Source of the DNA: Ruminococcus flavefaciens
GTDB taxonomy: Bacteria; Bacillota; Clostridia; Oscillospirales; Ruminococcaceae
Assembly (NCBI GenBank): GCA_023663905.1
Contig: JAMPGO010000001.1
Span: forward strand, 327,486-391,485
Reading direction: 5' to 3'
Length of the DNA: 64,000 nt
Each line of letters begins with the position of its first letter. Position 1 is the stretch's first letter. The translations under genes were made by a program, and so were the position numbers. Shown piece after piece: positions 1-8,717 of this stretch. The notes under the pieces are model-generated. The model saw only the letters and a program-made list of their open reading frames with translations, was not told where the DNA came from and searched no databases.

Positions 1-392
1 TCTATATCAATTTCAGTTTGTGTATCACAGCAGAATTGCATTACATCTAACGAAGGTGCTAAACAAGGCATAGCCTCATTGCATACAATTACAGGCACTA
101 CTTCAAGATAGAAGCTCACGTCGTATTTCTTCTTTATTTCTTTTAGTATATCAGTTTTTGAGAGCAGGTTGGAAATAGTTTTCTGCATTTGATTTGCAAC
201 ACATATATCATAATCTTCACAGCAGCCATAATGCCATACAGCAAAATCATATTTTGTACCATTTTTTCTGGTATCGCCGATTTTATGGGACTGTTCGGGA
301 ACAAGACAAAGCATTTCCGATACTGTATCAGGATTAAAATTGCCGACCATACGAAAATATGTGTAACATTTTGTATGTTCTGATTTTTTCAT
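1..392 (-). CDS. DUF4279-like protein, 3' end cut off by window edge
   Basis: Read on the minus strand, the frame opens with ATG at 392 and stays open to base 1, giving about 130 residues without a stop. The N-terminal part (TYFRMVGNFNP) and the later LEVVPVIVCNEAMPCLAPSL stretch are the pattern I associate with the DUF4279 family, whose function is unknown. The ATG lies only a few bases beyond the recG stop, and the sequence GGGGTGAAAAT just before it can act as a ribosome binding site overlapping the recG stop, so the two genes are probably co-transcribed. The C-terminus is missing only because the window ends. Confidence 0.7.
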   Translation of the reverse strand, partial: MKKSEHTKCYTYFRMVGNFNPDTVSEMLCLVPEQSHKIGDTRKNGTKYDFAVWHYGCCEDYDICVANQMQKTISNLLSKTDILKEIKKKYDVSFYLEVVPVIVCNEAMPCLAPSLDVMQFCCDTQTEIDI

Positions 393-396
393 ATTT

Positions 397-2433
397 TCAC
401 CCCGTAATATCCTTGTTGAACAGCCTGAGCGTATCCATTTTAAGAGCGTGATGTTCGGGCTTTTCAAGCATAGGGTCATCACGGAGCAGATTTTCCGCAC
501 ATTCCCTTGCCATATCCGAGAGTTCCATAGAGCAGAAAGCGTCGGCGATTTTAAGTGGCGGAAGTCCGTGCTGAGCGTTGCCGAAAAAGTCGCCCGGTCC
601 ACGGAGTTTCAAATCCTCCTCGGATATTTTAAAGCCGTCAGTCGTGGAGGAAATAATCTTCATACGCTTTATGCAGTCGTCATTTTTGTTGTCGGTGATA
701 AGAATACACGAGCTTTCGTACTGTCCTCGTCCGACACGTCCACGGAGCTGGTGAAGCTGGGATAATCCGAAACGCTCGGCATTTTCGATAACCATAACAA
801 CAGCGTTCGGAACATCCACACCTACTTCAACGACGGTGGTGCAGATAAGAGCCTGAATCTCGCCGCTGCTGAACTGCTTCATAACTTTCTCTTTTTCGGC
901 GGATTTCATTCTGCCGTGCAGGAGAGCGGTGGAATAGCCTTTCAGTGTACTTTTTGAAGCGTTTTCCGCATAAGTTTTAACAGCAAACAAATCGCTTTCG
1001 CTGTCCTCAATCATCGGGCATACTATATAAGCCTGCCTGCCCTCGTCAAGTCTCGCACGGACGAACCCGAATGCACCCTCACGCTTTTTTCCTGTGACGG
1101 CATAGGTCTTTACAGGGCTTCTGCCTTTAGGAAGCTGTTTTATACTTGATATGTCCAAATCGCCGTAGATATTCAGTGCGAGAGTACGTGGAATAGGTGT
1201 TGCGGACATAACAAGCTTGTGCGGAGAATCACCCTTTTCGGCAAGCGCAGTACGCTGTGCAACTCCGAACCTGTGCTGTTCGTCAGTGATAACAAGTGCA
1301 AGCGATTTGTACTCAATATCTTTCTGAATAATTGCGTGAGTACCGACAAGCACGTCAATTTCGCCGTCAATAAGCTTTTGGCATATTATTTTCCTGTTTT
1401 TCGCTGTCGCCGAACCTGTAAGCAGTGCGACTTTTATGCCGAGCGGTTCAAGAAAACTGCTGAATGTTTCTGCGTGCTGGATTGCAAGAATTTCCGTAGG
1501 AGCCATAACAGCCGTCTGGAATCCGTTTCTTACCGCAAAACAGCATACTGCCGCCGCAACAGCAGTCTTACCGCTTCCGACATCGCCCTGCAAAAGCCTG
1601 TTCATAGGGATATTACGGCACAAATCGCCGATGATTTCATTTACAGCCTGTGCCTGACCGTCAGTGAGAGAAAACGGCAGATTTCTGTAGAAATCGTCAA
1701 TGCCGATATTTCTGTCCATAACAAAAGCGGTCGATTTTCTCTGCCTGTGTTTAAGCATAAGCATACCGAGCTGGAGCTTGAGAAGTTCGTCAAAAGCAAG
1801 GCGCTTTTTGGCAAATTCAGCCATTATATTACTCTGCGGAAAGTGAATATTCTCCAGTGCCGACATCAACGGCATAAGCTGATATTTTTCCCGTATATAA
1901 TCGGGAAGAGTTTCGGTCGGCTCGGCAAGCATAATATCAAGGGCTTTCCGCATATCATTGCGTACTGCGTTGACGGTAAGTCCCTGAGTGAGCTTGTAAA
2001 TGGGCTGAATCAGCACGTTTTCGTCAGCCCTGATATAAACAGGCGAGGATATTTCCCGTCGCAGAAGATTTCCGCTGACTTTGCCGTACATATAGTAAGT
2101 TCTGCCGATTTCAAGTGCGTGAAAAGCGTACACGTTATTGAATATGGTTATGACAATCGAGTCAATACCGTCTGTTGCGACGGCATTGCATATAACAAGC
2201 TTGCCACGTATTCTCTGAGGCGCATTTTTGGATGTTACGGTAAGCTTCAGGACGTTGTAGCTGTTAAGTTCCGCCTGCATAATCGGGACGTATGCACGGA
2301 AATCGAGGTAATTTCTGGGAATATGGTAAATGAGTTCATACGGAGAGGTTATGCCGAGCCTGCGGTATTTTTCGCCCTTAACCTTTCCCACACCCTTGAG
2401 ATATTCTATATCAGAAAAAAGTGAAACCGCCAT
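397..2433 (-). CDS. recG: ATP-dependent DNA helicase RecG
   Basis: RecG is a monomeric superfamily 2 helicase that remodels stalled replication forks and recombination intermediates in the cytoplasm. At 678 residues it has the usual length. Visible in order are an N-terminal wedge/OB region (about 1-190), Walker A GDVGSGKT (around 285), a DEQHRFG box in place of DEAD, the MSATPIPRT motif III, and RGRVGRG near residue 570. The family-typical C-terminal segment FGNAQHGLPPLKIAD is present. A -35/-10 promoter lies just upstream, and a DUF4279-type gene follows directly. Nothing looks damaged. Confidence 0.97.
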   Translation of the reverse strand: MAVSLFSDIEYLKGVGKVKGEKYRRLGITSPYELIYHIPRNYLDFRAYVPIMQAELNSYNVLKLTVTSKNAPQRIRGKLVICNAVATDGIDSIVITIFNNVYAFHALEIGRTYYMYGKVSGNLLRREISSPVYIRADENVLIQPIYKLTQGLTVNAVRNDMRKALDIMLAEPTETLPDYIREKYQLMPLMSALENIHFPQSNIMAEFAKKRLAFDELLKLQLGMLMLKHRQRKSTAFVMDRNIGIDDFYRNLPFSLTDGQAQAVNEIIGDLCRNIPMNRLLQGDVGSGKTAVAAAVCCFAVRNGFQTAVMAPTEILAIQHAETFSSFLEPLGIKVALLTGSATAKNRKIICQKLIDGEIDVLVGTHAIIQKDIEYKSLALVITDEQHRFGVAQRTALAEKGDSPHKLVMSATPIPRTLALNIYGDLDISSIKQLPKGRSPVKTYAVTGKKREGAFGFVRARLDEGRQAYIVCPMIEDSESDLFAVKTYAENASKSTLKGYSTALLHGRMKSAEKEKVMKQFSSGEIQALICTTVVEVGVDVPNAVVMVIENAERFGLSQLHQLRGRVGRGQYESSCILITDNKNDDCIKRMKIISSTTDGFKISEEDLKLRGPGDFFGNAQHGLPPLKIADAFCSMELSDMARECAENLLRDDPMLEKPEHHALKMDTLRLFNKDITG

Positions 2434-2467
2434 AAGCTGTATTCCTTTCTTTTATTTTATTATTTAT

Positions 2468-2497
2468 ATTATATCTCAGAAAACGGTATTATGTCAA
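2468..2497 (-). promoter_or_regulatory. recG promoter
   Basis: On the minus strand TTGACA (2492-2497) and TATAAT (2468-2473) are separated by 18 bp, about 35 bp upstream of the recG start. Confidence 0.75.
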
Positions 2498-2575
2498 GCA
2501 GATAATTAATAGTCAAATAATGTATGCCTCTGATATGATTTTTTTGTGCAAATCATCATATACTGCGAAAAATAA

Positions 2576-2604
2576 TTGACAATGAATAAATGCCGTGATA
2601 TAAT
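2576..2604 (+). promoter_or_regulatory. Promoter of the hydrolase-murF-ddl operon
   Basis: TTGACA (2576-2581), 17-bp spacer, TATAAT (2599-2604): a consensus sigma-A-type promoter 44 bp before the first start codon of the operon. Confidence 0.8.
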
Positions 2605-2647
2605 AAATATGTATACGCATATACATCTGAAAAATGGAGAGAACATA

Positions 2648-3418
2648 ATGACAAAAACTGTTAATGGAATAAAGATAAATTATGAGCAGAAGGGCGAGGG
2701 CGATTTGATAGTCCTGCTTCACGGCTGGGGAAGCAATATAAAGCTGTTCGCCAATATGATTGACCTGCTTTCAAAGAAATATATGGTCGTCGCAATGGAT
2801 ATGCCCGGCTTCGGCGAGAGTGCTGAACCGCCGTCGGCTTGGTGCGTGGACGACTATGTTGACTTTGTGGTTGATTTCCTGAAGGACTACAATACCGACA
2901 AGGTTATGCTGTTGGGTCACTCGTTCGGCGGTCGTGTTATAATCAAGCTGAACAGCAGGAAAAATCTGCCGTTCAGGGTTACTAAAGTAATACTCGTGGA
3001 CAGTGCGGGAATACTTCCGCCGAAATCCAACAAGAAGAGCTTCCGCACACGCAAGTATAAGTTTTTACGCAGTATACTTTCAACAGGCATAATGCAGAAA
3101 ATAGCTCCGAATGCGCTGGAGAAACTTCGTGTGAAATACGGCAGTGCCGACTATGCCGCCGCCTCGCCTCTTATGCGACAGGTACTCGTCAAGGTCGTGA
3201 ACGAGGATTTAGAACCGCTTCTGCCGAATATAAAATGCCCGACCCTGCTTGTATGGGGTGTTAATGATACCGCCACACCTCTTTCGGACGGCGAAAAAAT
3301 GGAGAAGCTTATTCCCGACGCAGGACTTGTAAAGCTCGAAAATGCGGGTCACTACTCATTTCTTGAACAGCAGTACACGTTCAACCGTGTTATGAGTTCG
3401 TTTATGAAACTTGATTAA
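2648..3418 (+). CDS. Alpha/beta-fold hydrolase
   Basis: This is a 256-residue single-domain alpha/beta hydrolase, probably cytoplasmic because it has no signal peptide. The family features are an oxyanion HGWG motif near residue 27, a nucleophile elbow GHSFGG near residue 97, an acid candidate in WGVNDTATPL, and a histidine in NAGHYSFLEQ near the C-terminus. The start at 2648 is chosen because AATGGAGAG precedes it; an upstream in-frame ATG at 2576 overlaps the promoter and is unlikely. It heads an operon with MurF and Ddl-type ligases (gap to the next gene 11 bp), so a cell-envelope-related substrate is possible, but the sequence does not reveal it. Confidence 0.85.
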   Translation: MTKTVNGIKINYEQKGEGDLIVLLHGWGSNIKLFANMIDLLSKKYMVVAMDMPGFGESAEPPSAWCVDDYVDFVVDFLKDYNTDKVMLLGHSFGGRVIIKLNSRKNLPFRVTKVILVDSAGILPPKSNKKSFRTRKYKFLRSILSTGIMQKIAPNALEKLRVKYGSADYAAASPLMRQVLVKVVNEDLEPLLPNIKCPTLLVWGVNDTATPLSDGEKMEKLIPDAGLVKLENAGHYSFLEQQYTFNRVMSSFMKLD

Positions 3419-3429
3419 AGGAGAATCAG

Positions 3430-5034
3430 ATGAATCTTATTTTATTTTGCATATATGCAGTCATTACCCTGATTTCAGTAATATTTCTTGCTCTCAGGGA
3501 ATTTCATATGCTCCAGCTTAACGGCTACAAAACACCCGAGCATTCGTGGTGGATGAAGAAGAATTACAAGCGGTATGTTTTTCCGCTTGCGTGCTTTTTA
3601 TTGCAGTTTATATTGCTTCTGACAGGTGCTTCCGTACCGATGATTACAGCGTTCTCGCTGTTCAATATCAGCATAGCCCTTGCAAACAAGCCGGGTAAAA
3701 AATTCAAGAAGCCGTTTGTGTACACGGCAAGGGTAAAGCGTATGCTGACGACCTTCTTTATACTGATTGCGATTATTTTTGCCTGTGCTGTATTTGTCGG
3801 CTATCAGAAATGCAAATGTGAAGCGTGGAGAGAACATATTTTTACAAATCCGCTGTCCTATATTCTTATCGGCTCGGCACTCTATCTTACACCTGTACTT
3901 GTACCGCTGGCGAATATAATCAACAAGCCGATTGAGACTTACATTCAGCACTGGTTTATAAATGACGCAAAGAGAATACTCTCTGAAATGCCCGATTTGC
4001 ACAAGGTCGGCATTACGGGAAGCTACGGCAAGACATCGATGAAATTCTATCTCAGCGAGCTTCTTGCTTCGCAGTACGAAACGCTGAAAACTCCCGAGAG
4101 CTTCAATACTCCTATGGGTGTTACGATAACAGTCCGCCGTGATTTAAAGCCGACCCACGAGTATTTTATCTGCGAAATGGGTGCGAGACGTGTTCACGAG
4201 ATAAAGGAACTCTGCGGTATTGCCAATCCGCACGACGGAATTATTACTTCTGTAGGTCCTCAGCACCTCGAAACTTTCGGCTCGATTGAAAACGTGGTGA
4301 ACACGAAATTCGAGCTTGCCGACAGTGTTTCACCTCTCGGAAAAATTTACCTCAACGGCGATAATGAGCTTATCAGGGCAAAAGTTCCCGAGTATACAAA
4401 TGCAATTACTTACGGCTTGCAGGAAGGCAACGACTGGAGGGCGACTGATGTTACGGTATCGGACAGAGGTACGGAGTTTACGGTTACATCGCCCGACGGA
4501 AAATCCTGCCGATATACTACAAAGCTTCTTGGCGAACACAGCGTTCTTAATCTTACAGGCGCTATCGCCTATGCGGTCGGCACTGGAATACCAATGGAAA
4601 AGCTTGTGCTTCCCGTCAAGCGCATTTCAGCAGTACCGCACAGATTACAGCTTCTCGACAAGGGCAACGGAGTTACTTTTATTGACGACGCATATAACTC
4701 AAATCCGAGCGGTTGCCGTGCGGCACTCAGCGTACTCAAGCTGTTCGATGCCTGCCGTATACTCGTTACACCCGGTATGGTTGAGCTTGGCGCAAAGCAG
4801 GAGGAGCTTAATTACGAGTTCGGACAGGAAGCTTCGGAAGCCTGTGATTATATCGTTCTTGTCGGCAGAAATCAGACTGTGCCTATTTACAACGGCATAA
4901 AGGATTCGGGCTATAATATGGAGCAGGTTTATGTTGCCGACAATCTCAACGACGCACTTGCAAAAGTTCAGGCATATCAGACAGACAGGAAGAAAATCGT
5001 CCTGCTTGAAAATGACCTGCCCGATAATTATTAA
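3430..5034 (+). CDS. murF: Mur ligase, MurF type, with N-terminal membrane segments
   Basis: MurF-type ligases add D-Ala-D-Ala to the UDP-MurNAc-tripeptide in peptidoglycan synthesis. Residues 1-180 hold about four hydrophobic segments, which soluble MurF lacks. From residue 190 a Mur ligase core follows, with the P-loop GITGSYGKTS, a Mur middle domain and the C-terminal ATPGMVELG-like stretch TPGMVELG. The total of 534 residues is longer than the usual roughly 450 because of the membrane part. Its position directly before ddl supports the MurF call over other Mur ligases. RBS AAGGAG precedes the ATG. Membrane-anchored versions of this kind occur in related Clostridia, so I regard it as a lineage form rather than a fusion artefact. 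Confidence 0.85.
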   Translation: MNLILFCIYAVITLISVIFLALREFHMLQLNGYKTPEHSWWMKKNYKRYVFPLACFLLQFILLLTGASVPMITAFSLFNISIALANKPGKKFKKPFVYTARVKRMLTTFFILIAIIFACAVFVGYQKCKCEAWREHIFTNPLSYILIGSALYLTPVLVPLANIINKPIETYIQHWFINDAKRILSEMPDLHKVGITGSYGKTSMKFYLSELLASQYETLKTPESFNTPMGVTITVRRDLKPTHEYFICEMGARRVHEIKELCGIANPHDGIITSVGPQHLETFGSIENVVNTKFELADSVSPLGKIYLNGDNELIRAKVPEYTNAITYGLQEGNDWRATDVTVSDRGTEFTVTSPDGKSCRYTTKLLGEHSVLNLTGAIAYAVGTGIPMEKLVLPVKRISAVPHRLQLLDKGNGVTFIDDAYNSNPSGCRAALSVLKLFDACRILVTPGMVELGAKQEELNYEFGQEASEACDYIVLVGRNQTVPIYNGIKDSGYNMEQVYVADNLNDALAKVQAYQTDRKKIVLLENDLPDNY

Positions 5035-5052
5035 AAAGGAGACTGATTTTTT

Positions 5053-6249
5053 ATGAAGATAAATCTTGCTGTTTTATTTGGCGGAAGAAGTGTTGAACAC
5101 GAGGTATCTGTTATTTCTGCTGTTCAGGCTATGGCAAGTATGAATAAGGAGAAATATAATATCGTGCCTGTTTATATGACCAAGAAAAGCGAGTTCTATA
5201 CGGGCGAAAAGCTTACAGACATCAACAACTACAAGGATATTCCCGCACTTCTCAAAGAGTGTACGGAATGCGTTTTCGTCAGAAGCGAGGGAAAAGTACA
5301 GCTCATCCGCCAGAAGATGAAGAAGTTCGGCTCAAATCTTATCTCGGATATAGATATAGCCTTCCCGATAGTTCACGGCACTAACGTTGAGGACGGCGCA
5401 TTGCAGGGCTATTTGCAGACCCTTGACCTGCCTTATGTCGGTTGTGATGTTCTTGCGTCCGCTATCGGAATGGATAAGTACGTTATGAAAATCCTGCTTA
5501 AAGAAGCCGGATTCCCTGTGCTTGACTGCTGTCGCTTTTCTTCATTTGACCTTGACAGAATCGATGAATGCGCCGATGAAGTTGAGAAGAAGTTCGGCTA
5601 CCCTGTAATCGTAAAGCCTATAAATCTCGGTTCAAGCGTTGGTATTTCAAAGGCAAACGACCGTGACGGTCTTATCAGGTCTATTGAAAGCGCATTCGAG
5701 TTCTCGGACAGAATACTTGTCGAGCCTGCTGTCGTTCAGCTCAAGGAAATCAACTGCTCTGTAGTCGGCGACAGCGAAGAGGCTGAGGCTTCTGTCTGCG
5801 AAGAACCTGTACAGGCAAGCAACGAGGATATTCTCAGCTTTGAACAGAAATATGTCGGCGGTGGAAAATCAGGCGGAAGCAAGGGTATGGCATCGCTCAA
5901 AAGAAAGATTCCTGCCGAGATTTCTTCCGAACAGGAAAAAACCATTCAGAAGCTTGCCGTTGACGCTTTCAGATATTTAGGCTGTAACGGTGTTACACGT
6001 ATCGATTTTATGATTGATATGGCGACGGATAAAATCTACATCAATGAGATAAATACAATCCCCGGTTCGCTCGCTTTTTATCTCTGGGAAGCCAAGGGTG
6101 TGAAATATCCCGCACTTCTCGAAAAAATGATTCAGCTCGCCCTTAAACGTCACAGACAGGGACAGAAAATCAACTATACTTTTGATAACAATATCCTCTC
6201 TATGGGCGGTTCGTTCGGCGCAAAGGGCAGTAAGGGAAGTAAATTTTAA
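5053..6249 (+). CDS. ddl: D-alanine--D-alanine ligase
   Basis: This ATP-grasp enzyme joins two D-alanines for the peptidoglycan precursor. The 398 residues include the N-terminal GGRSVEHEVSVIS motif, the ATP-binding KPINLGSSVGISKA stretch near 190, a glycine-rich omega-loop segment GGGKSGGSKGM near 275, and the metal/product site NEINTIPGS near 335. It follows murF after 18 bp with RBS AAAGGAGACTG, giving the order expected for making and attaching the dipeptide. The protein is somewhat longer than E. coli Ddl (about 300 residues), mainly in the central domain and C-terminal tail. I see no evidence for D-lactate or D-serine specificity. Confidence 0.93.
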   Translation: MKINLAVLFGGRSVEHEVSVISAVQAMASMNKEKYNIVPVYMTKKSEFYTGEKLTDINNYKDIPALLKECTECVFVRSEGKVQLIRQKMKKFGSNLISDIDIAFPIVHGTNVEDGALQGYLQTLDLPYVGCDVLASAIGMDKYVMKILLKEAGFPVLDCCRFSSFDLDRIDECADEVEKKFGYPVIVKPINLGSSVGISKANDRDGLIRSIESAFEFSDRILVEPAVVQLKEINCSVVGDSEEAEASVCEEPVQASNEDILSFEQKYVGGGKSGGSKGMASLKRKIPAEISSEQEKTIQKLAVDAFRYLGCNGVTRIDFMIDMATDKIYINEINTIPGSLAFYLWEAKGVKYPALLEKMIQLALKRHRQGQKINYTFDNNILSMGGSFGAKGSKGSKF

Positions 6250-6267
6250 AATATCGGAGGACTGGAA

Positions 6268-6840
6268 ATGACCGAAAAGGAAAAACAACAGGCGGGCGAA
6301 CTCTACAACGGCGGTGACCCTGAACTTACTGCCGAGAGAGTTACCGCAAAAAAGCTCTGTGCGGAGTACAATGCCGTTACCTACAACGACTATCAGAAGA
6401 AAAACCGCCTTCTCGACAGGCTGATTACGTTCAGGGGCGAAAATACGTGGATTGAAGCAAATTTCTTCTGCGATTACGGCTATAATATTATCCTAGGCGA
6501 TAATTTCTATGCGAATCATAATCTTGTTATTCTTGACTGTGCGGAAGTTATTTTCGGCGACAATGTGTTTATCGGTCCTAACTGCGGATTCTATACGGCA
6601 GGTCATCCGATTGACGCTGAACAGCGTAATCAGGGACTGGAATATGCCAAGCCGATTAAGGTCGGAAGCGATGTGTGGTTCGGCGGTAACGTATGCGTTA
6701 TGCCCGGTGTTACTATCGGCGATAATGTTGTTATCGGCGGTGGAAGCGTTGTTGTGGATGATATTCCGTCGGGAAGTGTTGCCGTCGGAAATCCGTGCAG
6801 GGTTATCCGTCAGATTACCGAGGCGGACAAGATGAAATAA
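6268..6840 (+). CDS. Sugar O-acetyltransferase, maltose acetyltransferase type
   Basis: The protein is a 190-residue left-handed beta-helix acetyltransferase. It has a short N-terminal alpha region (KKLCAEYNA), hexapeptide repeats from about residue 70 (ILGDNFYANHN, VIFGDNVFIGPN), the catalytic-histidine motif FYTAGHPID near residue 110, and the C-terminal VGNPCRVIR signature. The family acetylates sugars such as maltose or galactosides using acetyl-CoA in the cytoplasm; the actual acceptor is not visible. RBS CGGAGG lies 9 bp upstream. It follows ddl by 18 bp and precedes a LysR gene by 19 bp, so it may be the tail of the envelope operon. Confidence 0.85.
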   Translation: MTEKEKQQAGELYNGGDPELTAERVTAKKLCAEYNAVTYNDYQKKNRLLDRLITFRGENTWIEANFFCDYGYNIILGDNFYANHNLVILDCAEVIFGDNVFIGPNCGFYTAGHPIDAEQRNQGLEYAKPIKVGSDVWFGGNVCVMPGVTIGDNVVIGGGSVVVDDIPSGSVAVGNPCRVIRQITEADKMK

Positions 6841-6859
6841 CCTGAAAGGAGGCTGAACC

Positions 6860-7810
6860 GTGAATACACTGCACTTCAGATATGCGGTTGAAATTGAAAA
6901 GACACGCTCGATTACTCAGGCTGCCGAAAATCTGTATATGGCTCAGCCGAATCTCAGCAAAGCTATCAAGGAACTCGAAAATACCCTCGGGATAACTATT
7001 TTTCGCCGTACTTCAAAGGGCGTTATTCCCACAGACCAGGGAATCAGGTTTCTTGAATGCGCAAAGAAGATTCTTATACAGATTGACAGTATGGAATCTA
7101 TCGCTTCGCCTAACAAGCACGAAAAACGTCGTATGCGTATATCCGTTCCCAGAACAGGATATATCTCAAAGGCTTTTTCGGATTACATTGCAGGCTCGGA
7201 TTATCCCGACGATATGGAAATCTATTTCTGCGAGACAAATTCTATGCGTACTATCGAAAATGTCCGTGAAAACGGCTATAATTTCGGCATTATAAGATTC
7301 AATGCGGTTCACGAAAGATATTTCAAGGATTTCCTTGCCGAAAAGAATCTTGAAAGCCAGCTTCTCTGGAAGTACGAGATTCTTGCGGTTATGTCGGCTG
7401 AACACCCTGCCGCTGAAAAGGAAAATCTGACTTACGGCGAACTGTCGGCGAATTATGCGGAGCTTACGCAGGGCGATGACGCTGTGCCGTATGTTGCGGG
7501 AGCTGTTGAGAAGCTGTTTACCGCAAACCGCCCTGAAAATACCAAAACACGCAGAATCTATATGTTCGACAGAGGAAGTGCGCTGGATTTTCTCCTGACT
7601 GTTCCGCAGTCGTTTATGCTGGATTCTCCTGTTCCCGAGAGTCTCTGCGGAAAATACGGGCTTGTGCAGAGAAAATGCAGTTTTCCCGATAACTGCTTTA
7701 TGGATTATATAATCTATACTGCCGGACATAAGCTTGCCGAGAGCGAACTCGCACTCGTCAACAAGCTGTATGAAGTCCGCAACAAGCTCGCATTCAGGGA
7801 ATATATATAG
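6860..7810 (+). CDS. LysR-family transcriptional regulator
   Basis: The 316-residue protein starts at GTG 6860, directly after AAAGGAGGCTGAACC. Residues 1-60 are a winged helix-turn-helix of the LysR type (ITQAAENLYMAQPNLSKAIKELE), and the rest is the effector-binding domain. A perfect inverted repeat lies 9 bp beyond the stop, before the nfn-type operon, so this regulator may control that operon; this is inference from position only. The ligand is unknown. Confidence 0.88.
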   Translation: MNTLHFRYAVEIEKTRSITQAAENLYMAQPNLSKAIKELENTLGITIFRRTSKGVIPTDQGIRFLECAKKILIQIDSMESIASPNKHEKRRMRISVPRTGYISKAFSDYIAGSDYPDDMEIYFCETNSMRTIENVRENGYNFGIIRFNAVHERYFKDFLAEKNLESQLLWKYEILAVMSAEHPAAEKENLTYGELSANYAELTQGDDAVPYVAGAVEKLFTANRPENTKTRRIYMFDRGSALDFLLTVPQSFMLDSPVPESLCGKYGLVQRKCSFPDNCFMDYIIYTAGHKLAESELALVNKLYEVRNKLAFREYI

Positions 7811-7818
7811 TTTTATTT

Positions 7819-7834
7819 ACGTCAATGGTGACGT
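7819..7834. promoter_or_regulatory. Inverted repeat between LysR gene and nfnA
   Basis: ACGTCA-ATGG-TGACGT, a 6-bp-arm perfect inverted repeat 42 bp upstream of the next start. It is a candidate operator, possibly for the preceding LysR regulator. Confidence 0.45.
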
Positions 7835-7875
7835 TAATATAATAAATTTAATAAATTCAAGGAAGGTAGAGAGAA

Positions 7876-8715
7876 ATGTTTGAAATTCTCGAAAAGAAAA
7901 GTCTTAACCCGACTGTTACTCTTATGAAAATCAATGCTCCGAGAGTTGCAAAAAAAGCAGAACCCGGACAGTTTATCATTCTGAGAACAGACAGCGACGG
8001 CGAACGCATTCCGCTTACTATCGCCGATTACGACCGCACAGAGGGTACGGTTACAATCATTTTTCAGATTGTCGGGGCTACTACAGAAAAGCTCAATCAC
8101 CTGAACGAGGGCGACTGTCTCCACGATTTCGTCGGTCCGCTCGGACGTGCGACTGAAACTGAGGGACTGAAAAAAGTCGCTGTTGTAGGCGGTGGTGTGG
8201 GATGTGCTATTGCTTATCCCGTTGCAAAGAAACTCCACGAACTCGGTGTTGAGGTTCACTCAATCGTCGGATTCAGAAACAAGGATTTGGTTATTCTTGA
8301 GGATGAGTTCAGAAACGCTTCTTCAAAATTCGTGCTTATGTCAGATGACGGTTCAGCAGGCGAAAAGGGACTCGTTACCGACGCACTCAAGAATCTCATA
8401 GAGAGCGGTGAGAAGTACGACAGAGTTATAACAATCGGTCCGCTTATTATGATGAAGTTCGTCTGCGCATTAACAAAGAATTATGAAATCCCGACTGTCG
8501 CTTCAATGAACCCCATTATGATTGACGGCACGGGAATGTGCGGTGGTTGCCGTCTTACTGTCGGCGGAGAGACTAAATTCGCCTGCGTTGACGGTCCTGA
8601 ATTTGACGGTCATCTTATTGATTTCGATGAAGCTATGGCGAGAGGCGCAAGCTACCGTGACTTTGAGAGAAAAGCTCACGAAGATACCTGCAATCTGTTC
8701 AAGGAGGTAAAGTAA
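7876..8715 (+). CDS. nfnA: FAD/NAD-binding [2Fe-2S] subunit, NfnA type
   Basis: The 279-residue protein has a ferredoxin-reductase FAD domain (residues 1-100, PGQFIILR and RIPLTIAD), an NAD-binding domain (VGGGVGCAIAYPVAK near 105) and a C-terminal cysteine cluster (MCGGCRLTV and later FACVDGPEFDGH) that binds a [2Fe-2S] centre. This architecture is shared by NfnA, sulfide dehydrogenase beta and PyrK-like proteins. The adjacent GltD-like subunit, 2 bp downstream, makes NfnAB (NADH-dependent reduced ferredoxin:NADP+ oxidoreductase) the best reading. In a fermentative anaerobe it would balance NAD(H), NADP(H) and ferredoxin pools. Confidence 0.85.
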   Translation: MFEILEKKSLNPTVTLMKINAPRVAKKAEPGQFIILRTDSDGERIPLTIADYDRTEGTVTIIFQIVGATTEKLNHLNEGDCLHDFVGPLGRATETEGLKKVAVVGGGVGCAIAYPVAKKLHELGVEVHSIVGFRNKDLVILEDEFRNASSKFVLMSDDGSAGEKGLVTDALKNLIESGEKYDRVITIGPLIMMKFVCALTKNYEIPTVASMNPIMIDGTGMCGGCRLTVGGETKFACVDGPEFDGHLIDFDEAMARGASYRDFERKAHEDTCNLFKEVK

Positions 8716-8717
8716 AA

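Noticed and set aside
1219-2424. 401-residue plus-strand frame
   Set aside because: Antisense shadow of recG; no family motifs and no ribosome binding site.
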